From: Thalassotalea litorea
GTDB taxonomy: Bacteria; Pseudomonadota; Gammaproteobacteria; Enterobacterales; Alteromonadaceae
Length of the DNA stretch: 46,003 bases
Assembly: GCF_005843925.1 (NCBI RefSeq)
Contig: NZ_VCBC01000013.1
Span: 1 to 46,003 of the forward strand
Direction: 5' to 3'
The translations under genes and the position numbers were made by a program. Shown piece after piece: positions 23,762 to 34,872 of the stretch. Under the pieces are notes generated by a model that worked only from the letters and a program-made list of their open reading frames with translations, searched no databases and had not been told where the DNA came from. How positions within the stretch are numbered: position 1 is the first letter of the stretch; every line of letters begins with the position of its first letter.

Positions 23762-24511
23762 TTATTCTGCAGCGCAGATTGTCTTAAACTCTTCTACTTT
23801 TAAACTCGCACCGCCAATCAGGCCGCCGTCGATATCCGGCTGAGCAAACAGTTCCTGGTAATTACCAGCATTAACACTGCCGCCATATAAAATTGCAACT
23901 TTTTCTGCCACATTGGCGTCTGTTGCCGCAATATACTCGCGAATAAAGCGATGCGTTTGCTGAGCCATCTCAGCGGACGCTGTTTTTCCGGTTCCTATCG
24001 CCCAAACAGGCTCATAGGCAAAAACAACGTCAAATAATTCGTGACTCTCTAAAGCCGCCAACACTGGAGCTAATTGCTGGGATAACACATTCTCAGTATT
24101 CCCATCTTCTCGCTCCTGTTCGCTTTCACCAATACATACAATTGGTGTTAAGCCCTGTGCCAAAGCAACTTTAGCTTTCTCGGCAATCAACTCGGAGTTT
24201 TCCGCAAATAAACTGCGACGCTCTGAATGACCGACAATGACATATTGTACCGATAAATCTTTCAGCATTAAAGCTGAAACTTCACCGGTTAATGCGCCTT
24301 TTAACTGCTCATTGATGTTCTGGGCACCAATTGCCACACGGCTATTGCTATTTGCTTGAGTCAAAGCCCCTAAATAAGGTGCAGACGGACAGATAATGAC
24401 TTGCACGTCATCACTAATCGTAATGGCATTTAATGCAGTGGTCATTTCGCTAATCAACGAGGCATCCCCGTTCATTTTCCAGTTAGCGGCAACAATTGTA
24501 TTTCTGTGCAT
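23762..24511 (-). CDS. tpiA: Triosephosphate isomerase
   Basis: This 249-aa TIM-barrel glycolytic enzyme interconverts dihydroxyacetone phosphate and glyceraldehyde 3-phosphate. NWKMNG near the N-terminus carries the substrate lysine, GHSERR has the catalytic histidine, YEPVWAIGTGK has the catalytic glutamate and loop 6, and YGGSVN plus GGLIGGASL bind phosphate. The start at MHRNTIV is preceded by GGGAG; the longer frame upstream is leader. Length is normal for the family. Confidence 0.96.
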   Translation of the reverse strand: MHRNTIVAANWKMNGDASLISEMTTALNAITISDDVQVIICPSAPYLGALTQANSNSRVAIGAQNINEQLKGALTGEVSALMLKDLSVQYVIVGHSERRSLFAENSELIAEKAKVALAQGLTPIVCIGESEQEREDGNTENVLSQQLAPVLAALESHELFDVVFAYEPVWAIGTGKTASAEMAQQTHRFIREYIAATDANVAEKVAILYGGSVNAGNYQELFAQPDIDGGLIGGASLKVEEFKTICAAE

Positions 24512-24648
24512 AGTCGCTCCCTTATTAAGTGGCGAGATATTAACGAACCTGCAAACAAGATACAAGTGAATAAATCACTTCCCTGTTTATTTGCTTAAAA
24601 GACAAACAATTTGTTTACAAGCGTAACCGAAGTCGGCATTCGCGCTGA

Positions 24649-25983
24649 TTAAACAGCACGAACCTTATCGGCAATACTTTCTGCCAATGTTTTTACTTCA
24701 TCGGCATCCGGGCCTTCAACCATCACTCTAACTAACGGCTCAGTTCCGGATTTGCGTAACAATACACGACCACGGCCCGCGAGTTCTTGTTCAACCACTT
24801 TCACCTGTTGTTTAACGCTTGGATCAGATAACGGATCGCTACCTTCAACGAAGCGGACATTGACCAGTAATTGCGGAAGCTTTTGCATTCCCTGACGCAA
24901 GGTAAACAGATTCTTTGCGGATTGTTGAATTGCTTCTAAAACATTCAATGCGGCAACAATACCATCACCAGTAGACGTGCAATTAAGGTTAATAATATGA
25001 CCTGAATTTTCGGCGCCAAGCTGCCAATTATTGGCTTTTAGTTTTTCCATCACATAACGATCACCAACGTTGGCGCGCTCAAATGGAATATCTAATTGCT
25101 GTAATGCCAACTCAAGACCCATGTTACTCATCAAAGTACCAACAACCCCGCCATTCAATTGTTGACGTTGCTGCGCCGCGCGAGCGATGATAAAGATTAA
25201 TTCATCACCATCAACGACATTCCCTAAGTGATCAACCATCATCAAACGGTCACCGTCACCATCCAGAGCAATACCTAAGTCTGCTTCCTGTTCAACCACT
25301 AACCGACTGATATTGGCCATGGATGTTGCGCCACAATCGTCATTAATGTTGATACCATCTGGCTTAGATGCAAATTCAATAACAGTAGCGCCAAGCTCCC
25401 TAAATACATTAGGGGCAATGTGGTAGGTGGCACCATTTGCGCAATCTACGACGATTTTAAGACCCGTTAACGTTAATGGCGCTGGGAAATTACTCTTACA
25501 AAATTCAATATAACGACCCGCGGCATCATTAATGCGTACGGCCTTGCCTAATTTCGCAGATTCCACGCAATCCATTGGTTCGTCGAGCATTTTTTCGATC
25601 GCCAACTCAATATCATCCGGCAGTTTCTCACCACTGGTTGAAAAGAATTTAATGCCGTTGTCATAATAAGGATTATGAGAAGCACTAATAACAATGCCAG
25701 CCTCTGCTCTGAACGTTTTGGTCAGATACGCCACCGCCGGTGTTGGCATTGGCCCCATTAAGCCGATATCAATGCCAGCTGCACTAAAGCCTGCTTCAAG
25801 CGCCGACTCAAGCATATAACCCGAGATCCGGGTGTCTTTACCGATTAAGACTTTCTTGGTACCACTAGTCGCTAATACTTTACCTGCGGCCCAACCAAGC
25901 TTCATTACAAACTCTGGCGAAATTGGCGCTTTACCGACTAAGCCACGTACCCCGTCGGTACCGAAATATTTTCTTGAACTCAC
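24649..25983 (-). CDS. glmM: Phosphoglucosamine mutase
   Basis: This 444-aa enzyme converts glucosamine 6-phosphate to the 1-phosphate for UDP-GlcNAc, and so peptidoglycan and LPS. It has the N-terminal YFGTDGVRG, the active-site serine in ISASHNP (about residue 102), the metal-binding DGDGDR and the phosphate-binding [12 protein letters not shown] near the end. It starts with GTG immediately after the folP stop codon, and its ribosome site AAGGAG lies inside the end of folP, so the two are translationally coupled. Confidence 0.96.
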   Translation of the reverse strand: MSSRKYFGTDGVRGLVGKAPISPEFVMKLGWAAGKVLATSGTKKVLIGKDTRISGYMLESALEAGFSAAGIDIGLMGPMPTPAVAYLTKTFRAEAGIVISASHNPYYDNGIKFFSTSGEKLPDDIELAIEKMLDEPMDCVESAKLGKAVRINDAAGRYIEFCKSNFPAPLTLTGLKIVVDCANGATYHIAPNVFRELGATVIEFASKPDGININDDCGATSMANISRLVVEQEADLGIALDGDGDRLMMVDHLGNVVDGDELIFIIARAAQQRQQLNGGVVGTLMSNMGLELALQQLDIPFERANVGDRYVMEKLKANNWQLGAENSGHIINLNCTSTGDGIVAALNVLEAIQQSAKNLFTLRQGMQKLPQLLVNVRFVEGSDPLSDPSVKQQVKVVEQELAGRGRVLLRKSGTEPLVRVMVEGPDADEVKTLAESIADKVRAV

Positions 25984-26826
25984 TTAACGGATCTCCTTAT
26001 GAGTTGCATTTAACACGTTAATTGCATCCGCGGTTTCTTTGACATCGTGAACACGAATAATGCTGGCACCATTCATGGCTGCGATAACTGCCGCCGACAA
26101 ACTGCCCGATAAGCGTTCTGCTACCGGTCGATTTAATAAATTACCAATCATCGATTTACGAGAAATACCCGCCAAAATTGGCAGACCTAGTTCCTGTAAT
26201 TCGTGTTGATTGGCGAGAAGTTGATAGTTCTGTTGTAAGGTTTTACCAAAACCGTAACCAGGATCGACAATTATATTTTTCCGTTGGATCCCGGCTTGCT
26301 CACACACCTTAATGCGTTCCTTAAAAAACTGTATGACATCCTGAAGCACGTCGTCATAATGCGGAGCATCTTGCATAGTGCGAGGCAAGCCTTGCATATG
26401 CATTAAACAAACGGGTAATTGGGTTTTTGCGACAATATCAATACAACCAGGGTTTTGCAGTGCGCGTACGTCATTAATGAGGTCGGCACCGGCGCTCGCC
26501 GCCGCGGTCATAACTTGCGCTTTACTGGTATCAATCGAGACAAGAATATCAAAGCGTTGTTTAATCGCTTCGATCACAGGTATCACCCTTGCTAGTTCAT
26601 CGTTTACAGCGACATCCGCTGCACCGGGACGAGTCGATTCACCACCAATATCTATAATGGATACCCCATCAATAATCATTTGCTCCGCTGCAGCAAGGGC
26701 GACATCGATATTGCTAAACTGGCCACCATCAGAAAAAGAATCCGGGGTGACATTTAGTATCCCCATGATTTTCGGCGTGGCTAAATCCAGAATGTGATCT
26801 TTAAAGGTAAGTTGCTTGACTGTCAT
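25984..26826 (-). CDS. folP: Dihydropteroate synthase
   Basis: This 280-aa folate enzyme, the sulfonamide target, joins 4-aminobenzoate to dihydropterin pyrophosphate. Signature motifs are ILNVTPDSFSDGG, IDIGGESTRPGA, DTSKA, DPGYGFGK and GISRKSMIG. I start at the ATG of MTVKQL; the frame opens two codons earlier with TTG. It directly abuts glmM downstream and lies about 156 bases after ftsH, matching the common ftsH-folP-glmM order. Confidence 0.95.
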   Translation of the reverse strand: MTVKQLTFKDHILDLATPKIMGILNVTPDSFSDGGQFSNIDVALAAAEQMIIDGVSIIDIGGESTRPGAADVAVNDELARVIPVIEAIKQRFDILVSIDTSKAQVMTAAASAGADLINDVRALQNPGCIDIVAKTQLPVCLMHMQGLPRTMQDAPHYDDVLQDVIQFFKERIKVCEQAGIQRKNIIVDPGYGFGKTLQQNYQLLANQHELQELGLPILAGISRKSMIGNLLNRPVAERLSGSLSAAVIAAMNGASIIRVHDVKETADAINVLNATHKEIR

Positions 26827-26938
26827 GTCCAAATTATTGTTATTTTGCCTGGCGATTTATACGCTAGACATGATGATTCCCTAACGACAATTTTAAGTGG
26901 ATATCAACGATTTATAAAGGCTAGATAGTGAATTAATC

Positions 26939-26970
26939 AAAAAAAAGCCCCCGCGACAGCGAGGGCTTCT
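26939..26970 (-). terminator. Rho-independent terminator of ftsH
   Basis: On the minus strand GAAGCCCTCGC-TGTC-GCGGGGGCTT is followed by a long T-run, 13 bases past the ftsH stop. It separates ftsH from folP. Confidence 0.85.
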
Positions 26971-26982
26971 AGCATTATTTAA

Positions 26983-28899
26983 TTAGTTCGCCGGGATATC
27001 GTCCGGTTTATTCACGTCTACAGTTGCATTGGCAGAACCACTCGGTGGATTACCAGAACTGTCTTCATCGCCATAACCTTTCGGAGCTCGAACTTCAACA
27101 CGCGCCATTAGATCATCAATTTGCAATGCATCGATGGTCTCATATTTCATTAACGCATCTTTCATGGCGTGCAAGATATCCATATTGTTTTTCAGAATAT
27201 CTTCTGCACGTTTATAATTGCGTTCAATAAATGCGCGAATTTCTTCGTCAATCTCTTTCGCAGTGTCATCAGACATATGCTTCGATTTCGCTGCCGAACG
27301 GCCAAGGAATACTTCACCTTCTTCATCGGCATACAACATCGGTCCCATCTTGTCTGAAAGACCCCATTGCGTCACCATCTTACGGGCGATCTCAGTCGCA
27401 CGCTCAATATCATTTGAAGCACCGGTTGAAACCTTTTCCGCACCATAAATAATCTCTTCGGCAATTCGACCACCATAAAGGCTCGAGATCATACTTTCCA
27501 AATGCATTTTAGAATGACTAACACGGTCTTGCTCAGGTAAGTACATGGTCACACCCAACGCACGACCACGAGGAATGATACTGACTTTATACACTGGATC
27601 ATGTTCTGGTACCATGCGACCAACAATCGCATGACCGGCTTCATGGTATGCGGTCATTTCTTTTTCAGACTCGCTCATCACCATGGAACGACGCTCTGCA
27701 CCCATCATGATTTTATCTTTGGCTTTGTCAAATTCTGCCATCGACACTAAACGGCGACTGGTACGGGCTGCAAATAATGCCGCTTCGTTAACCAGGTTTG
27801 CCAAATCAGCACCAGAGAATCCCGGCGTTCCGCGGGCAATTACCGCAGCATCTACGTCATCACCCAGAGGTACTTTACGCATATGCACTTTAAGAATTTG
27901 TTCACGGCCACGAATGTCCGGTAAGCCGACTGTCACCTGACGGTCAAAACGACCTGGACGCAGTAACGCTGGATCAAGTACGTCTGGACGGTTCGTCGCG
28001 GCGATCACGATGACCCCCTCATTACCCTCAAAGCCGTCCATTTCAACCAGCATTTGGTTCAAGGTTTGCTCACGCTCATCGTGACCACCACCAAGACCAG
28101 CACCACGTTGACGGCCGACGGCATCAATTTCATCGATAAAGATGATACAAGGTGCAGATTTTTTCGCCTGGTCGAACATGTCACGCACACGAGACGCACC
28201 GACACCAACAAACATTTCAACGAAATCAGAACCGGAAATACTGAAAAATGGTACTTTCGCTTCACCGGCAATGGCTTTCGCCAATAAGGTTTTACCGGTA
28301 CCTGGCTGACCTACCATGAGAACACCCGATGGAATACGACCACCAAGCTTCTGGAATTTTGAAGGATCGCGTAAGTAATCAACCAGTTCCGCCACTTCTT
28401 CTTTGGCTTCATCACAACCGGCGACATCGGCAAACGTCGTTTTGATTTGATCATCGCTTAACAGGCGAGCTTTACTCTTGCCGAACGACATTGCGCCTTT
28501 ACCACCGCCGCCTTGCATCTGGCGCATAAAGAAAATCCAGATACCGACCAACAATAACATCGGGAACCAGTTGATAAAGATACTGGCAAGTAGGCTTTGC
28601 TCTTCAGGAAGTACACCTTCCACTCTCACATCATGACTGATCAGGTCATCAAGCAACCCATCATCGTACTGAGTCGGGATTAGTGTCGTGAAAGTGCCAC
28701 CAGCTCGTTTGGTTCCGGTAATTACACCATTGCTTTCAATTTTTACGTCTCGAACCTGACCTTGCGTCACTTCATTGATGAAGGTTGTATAGTCAATCTT
28801 ACTGTCAGTGGCATTGCTTGGTGTAAAGCTTTGAAACACGGACATTAGTACAATGGCTATCACTAACCACAAAATTAGGTTTTTTACCATATCGCTCAA
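26983..28899 (-). CDS. ftsH: ATP-dependent zinc metalloprotease FtsH
   Basis: This 638-aa inner-membrane AAA+ protease degrades unassembled membrane proteins and regulators. Two N-terminal helices (about residues 7-23 and 105-124) bracket a periplasmic domain. They are followed by Walker A GQPGTGKT (about 196), Walker [14 protein letters not shown], the second region of homology [17 protein letters not shown] and the zinc motif HEAGH (about 417). The frame starts with TTG preceded by GAGG; an ATG three codons later matches the E. coli start. It follows rlmE on the same strand, the conserved arrangement. Confidence 0.97.
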   Translation of the reverse strand: MSDMVKNLILWLVIAIVLMSVFQSFTPSNATDSKIDYTTFINEVTQGQVRDVKIESNGVITGTKRAGGTFTTLIPTQYDDGLLDDLISHDVRVEGVLPEEQSLLASIFINWFPMLLLVGIWIFFMRQMQGGGGKGAMSFGKSKARLLSDDQIKTTFADVAGCDEAKEEVAELVDYLRDPSKFQKLGGRIPSGVLMVGQPGTGKTLLAKAIAGEAKVPFFSISGSDFVEMFVGVGASRVRDMFDQAKKSAPCIIFIDEIDAVGRQRGAGLGGGHDEREQTLNQMLVEMDGFEGNEGVIVIAATNRPDVLDPALLRPGRFDRQVTVGLPDIRGREQILKVHMRKVPLGDDVDAAVIARGTPGFSGADLANLVNEAALFAARTSRRLVSMAEFDKAKDKIMMGAERRSMVMSESEKEMTAYHEAGHAIVGRMVPEHDPVYKVSIIPRGRALGVTMYLPEQDRVSHSKMHLESMISSLYGGRIAEEIIYGAEKVSTGASNDIERATEIARKMVTQWGLSDKMGPMLYADEEGEVFLGRSAAKSKHMSDDTAKEIDEEIRAFIERNYKRAEDILKNNMDILHAMKDALMKYETIDALQIDDLMARVEVRAPKGYGDEDSSGNPPSGSANATVDVNKPDDIPAN

Positions 28900-28964
28900 T
28901 TTGATGGCCTCTTAGAAAATCGGATAAATAAAATACAGGGCGATGTTACTAATAGTTAACTTTA

Positions 28965-29603
28965 CTACAGTTTGTATCCAGTAGCTACTATATAAACTTC
29001 TCGAGAGCGGGCCCGAGAAGAGTCAGGTTTGCGGGTTTTTACCGTAGTAAATGCCTGCCTGACGTCTTTCACAAACTGGTCAAAGCCTTCACCCTGAAAT
29101 ACCTTGACCACAAAACTGCCGTTTCGTTTCAGCACCTGAGTGCACATATCAAGCGCCAGCTCGACTAAGTACATACTGCGAGCCTGATCCGTGGCCTCAT
29201 TACCACTAAAATTTGGCGCCATATCGGACATAACGGTATCTACGTTGCGGCCATCGATTCGGTTTAACAAGGTTTCCAGAACCGCGTCCTCACGAAAATC
29301 GCCCTGCAGAAAATCGACCCCGACTAATGGGTCCATTGGTAAGATATCGCACGCCACAACATGACCACTCTCTCCTACCACTTTCGCCGCATATTCTGAC
29401 CAACCACCGGGCGCCGCGCCTAAGTCGACTATGGTCATACCGGGTTTGATCAATTTATCTTTTTGATTAATTTCTTCAATTTTAAATACGGCACGGGAGC
29501 GCAGGCCCAGTTTCTGCGCCTTTTTGACATATTCATCGTCAAAGTGTTCCTGCATCCAGCGATTTGAACTGGAGGCTAATTTTGGTTTCTTAGATTTACT
29601 CAT
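28965..29603 (-). CDS. rlmE: 23S rRNA 2'-O-ribose U2552 methyltransferase RlmE
   Basis: This 212-aa SAM-dependent methyltransferase (also FtsJ/RrmJ) modifies U2552 in the A-loop of 23S rRNA during late 50S assembly. The SAM site is [22 protein letters not shown] holds the catalytic aspartate, and [12 protein letters not shown] holds the catalytic lysine; the N-terminal [11 protein letters not shown] lysine completes the tetrad. It is near the usual 209 residues. It is divergent from yhbY, with ftsH downstream. Confidence 0.95.
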   Translation of the reverse strand: MSKSKKPKLASSSNRWMQEHFDDEYVKKAQKLGLRSRAVFKIEEINQKDKLIKPGMTIVDLGAAPGGWSEYAAKVVGESGHVVACDILPMDPLVGVDFLQGDFREDAVLETLLNRIDGRNVDTVMSDMAPNFSGNEATDQARSMYLVELALDMCTQVLKRNGSFVVKVFQGEGFDQFVKDVRQAFTTVKTRKPDSSRARSREVYIVATGYKL

Positions 29604-29685
29604 TTAAATGCATAGATAAATTAGTATTACTGACAAGATGGCGTTAAAATATAAGGAATTCAAGTAACCACCATGAAATTTTTTA

Positions 29686-29982
29686 ATGAACCTAAATAAA
29701 AAACAAATTCAGTACCTTAAAGGCATGGCTCATTCGCTGAAGCCTGTGGTCCTTTTAGGCAGTAATGGATTAACCGAAGCGGTTATCGCTGAAATTGACT
29801 ACGCATTGAATCATCACGAGTTGATCAAGGTTAAAATCCCAACCGATGACCGAGAAGTTAAGCAGTTGATCATTGAAGCCATTATCCGTGAAACCAATGC
29901 CACAAAAGTACAAACCATTGGTAAAACTTTGGTGATGTACCGTCAGTCTGACGAGAAAAAAATCGCCATTCCTAAATTGTAA
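29686..29982 (+). CDS. yhbY: Ribosome assembly RNA-binding protein YhbY (CRM domain)
   Basis: This 98-aa protein is a single CRS1/YhbY domain that binds pre-50S particles. It has the family core QIQYLKGMAHSLKPVVLLG (residues about 8-26) with the GSNGLTE loop, LIKVKI and a final beta strand GKTLVMYR. The length is typical. It diverges from rlmE and is followed by a strong terminator. Confidence 0.93.
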   Translation: MNLNKKQIQYLKGMAHSLKPVVLLGSNGLTEAVIAEIDYALNHHELIKVKIPTDDREVKQLIIEAIIRETNATKVQTIGKTLVMYRQSDEKKIAIPKL

Positions 29983-30000
29983 GCAATGGTGTCAAAGTCG

Positions 30001-30041
30001 AAAAAAGCGCTTGTGGCTATGCCGCGATGCGCTTTTTTTTG
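30001..30041 (+). terminator. Rho-independent terminator of yhbY
   Basis: AAAAAAGCGC pairs with GCGCTTTTTT around an 18-base loop that can form an inner helix (GGC/GCC), ending in a run of eight T. Confidence 0.85.
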
Positions 30042-30133
30042 TGCCTATCGATTTGCGATTTTCATTCCCCTTCGCCAAATAAAAGCACTTAAAGTGAAAT
30101 AATGCTCAACTGGCTCCGGATCGGTTGTCGTAG

Positions 30134-30928
30134 TTAAAACCGCCGCGAATATGCAAAGAAAATATCAATACGACTGGATTCATCCGTAAGTGGGCTATCC
30201 ACGATTGAATCTGCGAACCAGGTTTTCTTAATCCCCATTCGTGTAATGCCGCCCAATAATACCGGGGTAAAGAAACTCACCCCCAAGGTTGGATTCAATG
30301 CACTGCCTGCTTGGTAAAACGAGCGTTGTGCTGACACCTCATTGGCTCGCACACCGTAATAATAATCGGCCATTTTATCATCGACGTAACTCAGGCCGAT
30401 ATTCGGTTCAAAAAAGAATGGGCCGTAACTAAACACCTTACCAAACGATGCCGTTAATTCATAACCATTGTAACGACCGAGCACGTCAAAGACTGCTTGC
30501 GTGTCAAAGCGCCAGTCATCTTTTTGCCAACGGAACCCAAGCCCAGCGTCCATCGAAAATTTACGCTCTGCCATCCCTGCAAAAATAAAACTATCGTCTT
30601 CATCAAAACCGGCAAATCGTGGAGCCAGTTTTAACGAGATTTCAATACTATCGGTTTCATAGACATCATAACTTGCAAACGGACCATAGATTGTGAATGT
30701 CTCACCCCGATAGCCAATGACAGGTAGAGGAATAAAACGTCGGTCATAGCCTTTGTATATTTCATTATTGAGACTCAAACCCAGTCCGTAGATAAACCCA
30801 TAAGGTTCGACTTTTGAGCGGTTCTCGCCACGACCACGATTGGCCTCTTGGTTCACCTCTTCTTGAAACGCAATCGCATTTGCGGACAACCAGAAAAAGA
30901 GTGTAAAAATTATAATTTTATTTATCAT
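30134..30928 (-). CDS. MipA/OmpV family outer-membrane protein
   Basis: This 264-aa protein has a signal peptide at about residues 1-20 (ending ANA|IAF). The mature chain alternates short amphipathic strands and ends in FFAYSRRF with a terminal Phe, fitting a small outer-membrane beta-barrel. The opening PYGFIYGLGLSLNNEIYKG and the middle GLGFRWQKDDWRF are typical of the MipA/OmpV family, whose members scaffold murein enzymes or act as porins. It lies between greA and yhbY as a single gene; the role here is not determined. Confidence 0.75.
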   Translation of the reverse strand: MINKIIIFTLFFWLSANAIAFQEEVNQEANRGRGENRSKVEPYGFIYGLGLSLNNEIYKGYDRRFIPLPVIGYRGETFTIYGPFASYDVYETDSIEISLKLAPRFAGFDEDDSFIFAGMAERKFSMDAGLGFRWQKDDWRFDTQAVFDVLGRYNGYELTASFGKVFSYGPFFFEPNIGLSYVDDKMADYYYGVRANEVSAQRSFYQAGSALNPTLGVSFFTPVLLGGITRMGIKKTWFADSIVDSPLTDESSRIDIFFAYSRRF

Positions 30929-31114
30929 TCGCGAAATACTTAATTAACGTTAACAAGAGTTTACTACTTAAAGAGAAACTAAAGTAGCGTCGGAATATAA
31001 CGGAAAGGGAAATCCTTTACCAAGCCTGCCAAGAGATACGAGCTCAAACAAATAACGGATTAATGGAAATGAAAATTTCCATCACAACCAACAATAGCGT
31101 GGAAAATTGGCCAA

Positions 31115-31144
31115 TAAAAAAGGCGTCCTGAGGACGCCTTTTTT
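31115..31144 (-). terminator. Rho-independent terminator of greA
   Basis: AAAAAAGGCGTCCTGAGGACGCCTTTTTT is a nearly perfect palindrome three bases past the greA stop codon, able to act on either strand. Confidence 0.9.
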
Positions 31145-31146
31145 GA

Positions 31147-31623
31147 TTACTTATGCTCTACCGAGATAATTTCATATTCAACCTGACCACCCGGTGTCGT
31201 GACTTCTACCTCACTATCCACCTGTTTACCGATCAGCGCACGAGCGATTGGCGAGCTCACACTAATTCGGTTTTGCTTAATGTCGGCTTCATCATCACCA
31301 ACAATTTGGTAGGTGACTTCTGCGTCGGTGTCGATATTCAACAAAGTTACCGTCACCCCGAAAATCACTTTATGATTATTCGGAATTTTAGTGATATCGA
31401 TAATTTGAGCATTACCCAATTTACCTTCGATTTCCTGAATACGGCCTTCACAAAAACCCTGTTCTTCACGTGCAGCGTGGTACTCAGCGTTTTCTTTCAA
31501 ATCGCCGTGCTCGCGAGCCTCTGCAATCGATGCAACGATTTCCGGGCGACGAACAGATTTCAATTGATTTAATTCTTCACGAAGCTTATCGGCTCCCTGA
31601 ACTGTCATCGGATACGTAGTCAT
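31147..31623 (-). CDS. greA: Transcription elongation factor GreA
   Basis: With this start the protein has exactly the family's 158 residues. GreA frees backtracked RNA polymerase by stimulating transcript cleavage. The N-terminal coiled coil carries the acidic tip [15 protein letters not shown] (Asp and Glu that enter the active site), and the C-terminal FKBP-like domain has [11 protein letters not shown]. Its ATG overlaps the carB stop as TAATG, so greA is translationally coupled to carB; the ribosome site AAGG lies within the end of carB. Confidence 0.96.
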   Translation of the reverse strand: MTTYPMTVQGADKLREELNQLKSVRRPEIVASIAEAREHGDLKENAEYHAAREEQGFCEGRIQEIEGKLGNAQIIDITKIPNNHKVIFGVTVTLLNIDTDAEVTYQIVGDDEADIKQNRISVSSPIARALIGKQVDSEVEVTTPGGQVEYEIISVEHK

Positions 31624-34600
31624 TATTGACACCTTTTATGTAATTCTTGGATAGATGTTACTTTATTACGGTCGTCTGCTGAATGCGCCATACATGCAGC
31701 AAAAGCAGCATTTAACGTCGTAGTATAATTAACTTTGTAACGTAATGCACCGCCACGAAGCTGTTTCGAATCTTCGATAGCTTTACGACCTTCAGTGGTG
31801 TTAATAATGTAGCTGTACTCACCATTTTTAATTCTATCAAGAATGTGTGGACGCCCTTCGTGAACCTTGTTAACCAAACGCACTGGCACATCGGCTTCGC
31901 CAAGAACAACGGCAGTACCATGTGTAGCATCAAGTTTATAACCCAATTCAATCAGCTGTTTAGCCAGTTCAAGTACTCGGGTTTTATCACTGTCACGAAC
32001 CGAGATTAACGCACGTCCGGTTTTTGGAACCGTCACACCCGCACCTAGGTTTGCTTTAGCATAGGCTTCTTCAAACGTATCACCTACACCCATGACTTCA
32101 CCCGTTGAACGCATTTCCGGACCAACAAGCGGGTCGACACCGTGGAACTTGTTAAACGGGATCACCACTTCTTTCACCGAGTAAAATGGAGGGATTGTTT
32201 CTTTGGTGATGCCCTGCTCTTTTAAAGACTTACCAGACATAACACGCGCGGCGATTTTCGCTAAAGGAACACCTGTCGCTTTCGAAACAAACGGTACGGT
32301 ACGAGCAGCACGTGGGTTTACTTCAATCAGATAAACTTTGTTATCTTTTACCGCAAATTGGGTATTCATTAAGCCGATAACGCCCAGTTCGAACGCCAAC
32401 TTAGTGACTTGCTCACGCATTACATCCTGAATTTCCTGGCTCAGACTGTAAGCTGGCAATGAACACGCTGAATCACCGGAGTGAACACCTGCCTGTTCGA
32501 TATGCTGCATAATACCGCCTATAACCACGTCCTTGCCATCACACATGGCATCGATATCCACTTCAATAGCATCATCAAGGAAACGGTCAAGCAATACCGG
32601 TGCTTCGTTAGAAACACTTACTGCATCGGTCATATAGCGGCGCAAGTCCTGCTCGTCATATACGATTTCCATCGCTCGGCCACCAAGCACATAGGATGGA
32701 CGAACCACCATAGGGAAGCCGATACCGTTAGCTTTGGCAACGGCTTCTTCCAAAGAGGTTACCGTTGCATTTTCTGGCTGTAGCAAATCTAGGCGATCTA
32801 CTGCCTGCTGGAAACGCTCACGGTCTTCTGCACGATCAATGGCATCCGGAGAGGTACCAATAATCGGAACACCAGCCGCTTCTAAAGCGCGGGCCAGTTT
32901 TAATGGTGTTTGACCACCATACTGGACAATGACGCCTTTTGGCTTTTCAACACGTACGATTTCGAGCACGTCTTCAAATGTTACTGGTTCGAAGTACAAA
33001 CGATCCGAGGTATCGTAGTCGGTAGAAACCGTTTCCGGGTTACAGTTAACCATGATGGTTTCATAACCGTCTTCACGTAAGGCCAAAGCCGCATGAACAC
33101 AACAGTAATCAAATTCAATTCCCTGACCGATACGGTTAGGGCCGCCACCAAGAATAATAATCTTATCTTTGTCTGACGGCTTCGCTTCACACTCTTCATC
33201 GTAGGTTGAATACATGTATGCCGTATCTGAGCTAAATTCTGCCGCACAGGTATCAACACGCTTGTATACCGGGAAGATTTCAGCTGCATGACGCTTCTTA
33301 CGAATTTCCGCTTCCGATACACCGATAAGCTCGGCAAGACGAATGTCGGCAAAACCTTTGCGTTTTAACTGACGTAAATAGTCAACGGTTAATCCCGCCA
33401 TGCCACCATCAGTGACTTTTTGTTCATGCTTAACAATGTCTTCAATCTGGATCAGGAACCAAGGGTCAACTTTGGTTGCTTTAAATACATCATCAACGCT
33501 AAGACCTAAACGGAATGCATCGGCGATATACCAGATTCGCTCAGCGCCAGCTTCCTGCAACTCGTGCATGATAGTGGTTTTGGCACCCGGTTTGGTTACA
33601 TCAACGATAGGATCAAAACCGTGAGCGCCTACTTCCAAGCCACGAAGGGCTTTTTGTAAAGATTCTTGTTGATTACGACCGATGGCCATAACCTCACCAA
33701 CAGATTTCATTTGCGTGGTTAGACGATCTTCTGCACCGACGAACTTTTCAAAGTTAAAACGCGGTATCTTAGTAACGACGTAATCAATTGTTGGTTCGAA
33801 TGATGCAGGGGTTGCACCACCGGTAATATCATTGCTTAGTTCATCTAAGGTGTAACCAATGGCCAGCTTTGCCGCGATTTTTGCAATTGGGAAACCTGTT
33901 GCTTTCGAAGCGAGCGCCGATGAACGCGATACACGCGGGTTCATCTCGATAATGACCATACGGCCAGTATCTGGGTCGACACCGAATTGCACGTTAGAAC
34001 CACCGGTTTCAACACCGATTTCACGCAATACAGCCAATGAGGCATTACGCATGATTTGATATTCTTTATCGGTCAACGTTTGAGCTGGTGCAACCGTGAT
34101 AGAGTCACCCGTATGAATCCCCATGGGGTCGAAGTTTTCAATCGCACAAACAATAATACAATTATCGTTTTTGTCGCGAACCACTTCCATTTCATACTCT
34201 TTCCAGCCAATCAATGATTCATCAATCAAAAGTTCGCTGGTTGGTGATAAATCCAAGCCGCGGGTACAAATTTCTTCAAACTCTTCACGGTTATACGCGA
34301 TACCACCACCGGTACCACCCATGGTAAATGAAGGTCGGATAATACATGGAAAGCCGATACGTTCAGACGTCGACAAGGCTTCTGCCATAGTGTGGACGAT
34401 TTCTGCACGAGGCGTTTCCAGGCCGATATTCTTCATCGCTTTATCAAAACGATTACGGTCTTCCGCTTTATCGATTGCATCGGCAGTCGCACCAATCATT
34501 TCAACATTGAATTCTTCCAGAACACCGTGTTTTTCCAAATCAAGCGCACAATTCAATGCGGTTTGACCACCCATGGTCGGTAATACCGCATCCGGGCGCT

Positions 34601-34841
34601 CTTTCTCGATAATACGACGAACCACTTCCCAGTGAATCGGCTCAATGTAAGTTGCATCGGCCATATTTGGGTCGGTCATGATGGTAGCCGGGTTGGAGTT
34701 TACCAGAATCACCCGGTAACCTTCTTCCCTAAGTGCTTTACAAGCTTGAGCTCCCGAATAGTCGAATTCACAGGCTTGACCAATTACGATTGGACCCGCC
34801 CCTAAAATAAGAATACTTTTTATGTCAGTACGTTTTGGCAT
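31623..34841 (-). CDS. carB: Carbamoyl-phosphate synthase, large subunit
   Basis: This 1072-aa subunit makes carbamoyl phosphate for arginine and pyrimidine synthesis from ammonia supplied by CarA. Two homologous ATP-grasp halves are visible: the first from [20 protein letters not shown] with [11 protein letters not shown], the second from [20 protein letters not shown] with [11 protein letters not shown]. The C-terminal allosteric MGS-like domain (from about residue 930) responds to UMP and ornithine in relatives. Length is normal. It lies 31 bases after carA and overlaps greA by one base. Confidence 0.97.
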   Translation of the reverse strand: MPKRTDIKSILILGAGPIVIGQACEFDYSGAQACKALREEGYRVILVNSNPATIMTDPNMADATYIEPIHWEVVRRIIEKERPDAVLPTMGGQTALNCALDLEKHGVLEEFNVEMIGATADAIDKAEDRNRFDKAMKNIGLETPRAEIVHTMAEALSTSERIGFPCIIRPSFTMGGTGGGIAYNREEFEEICTRGLDLSPTSELLIDESLIGWKEYEMEVVRDKNDNCIIVCAIENFDPMGIHTGDSITVAPAQTLTDKEYQIMRNASLAVLREIGVETGGSNVQFGVDPDTGRMVIIEMNPRVSRSSALASKATGFPIAKIAAKLAIGYTLDELSNDITGGATPASFEPTIDYVVTKIPRFNFEKFVGAEDRLTTQMKSVGEVMAIGRNQQESLQKALRGLEVGAHGFDPIVDVTKPGAKTTIMHELQEAGAERIWYIADAFRLGLSVDDVFKATKVDPWFLIQIEDIVKHEQKVTDGGMAGLTVDYLRQLKRKGFADIRLAELIGVSEAEIRKKRHAAEIFPVYKRVDTCAAEFSSDTAYMYSTYDEECEAKPSDKDKIIILGGGPNRIGQGIEFDYCCVHAALALREDGYETIMVNCNPETVSTDYDTSDRLYFEPVTFEDVLEIVRVEKPKGVIVQYGGQTPLKLARALEAAGVPIIGTSPDAIDRAEDRERFQQAVDRLDLLQPENATVTSLEEAVAKANGIGFPMVVRPSYVLGGRAMEIVYDEQDLRRYMTDAVSVSNEAPVLLDRFLDDAIEVDIDAMCDGKDVVIGGIMQHIEQAGVHSGDSACSLPAYSLSQEIQDVMREQVTKLAFELGVIGLMNTQFAVKDNKVYLIEVNPRAARTVPFVSKATGVPLAKIAARVMSGKSLKEQGITKETIPPFYSVKEVVIPFNKFHGVDPLVGPEMRSTGEVMGVGDTFEEAYAKANLGAGVTVPKTGRALISVRDSDKTRVLELAKQLIELGYKLDATHGTAVVLGEADVPVRLVNKVHEGRPHILDRIKNGEYSYIINTTEGRKAIEDSKQLRGGALRYKVNYTTTLNAAFAACMAHSADDRNKVTSIQELHKRCQ

Positions 34842-34872
34842 GTTTCTACTCTATCTATTCAGTTTGTGGCGC

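Noticed and set aside
32481..32783. Plus-strand 100-residue frame inside carB
   Set aside because: Antisense shadow of a strongly conserved gene; its composition reflects carB codon positions.
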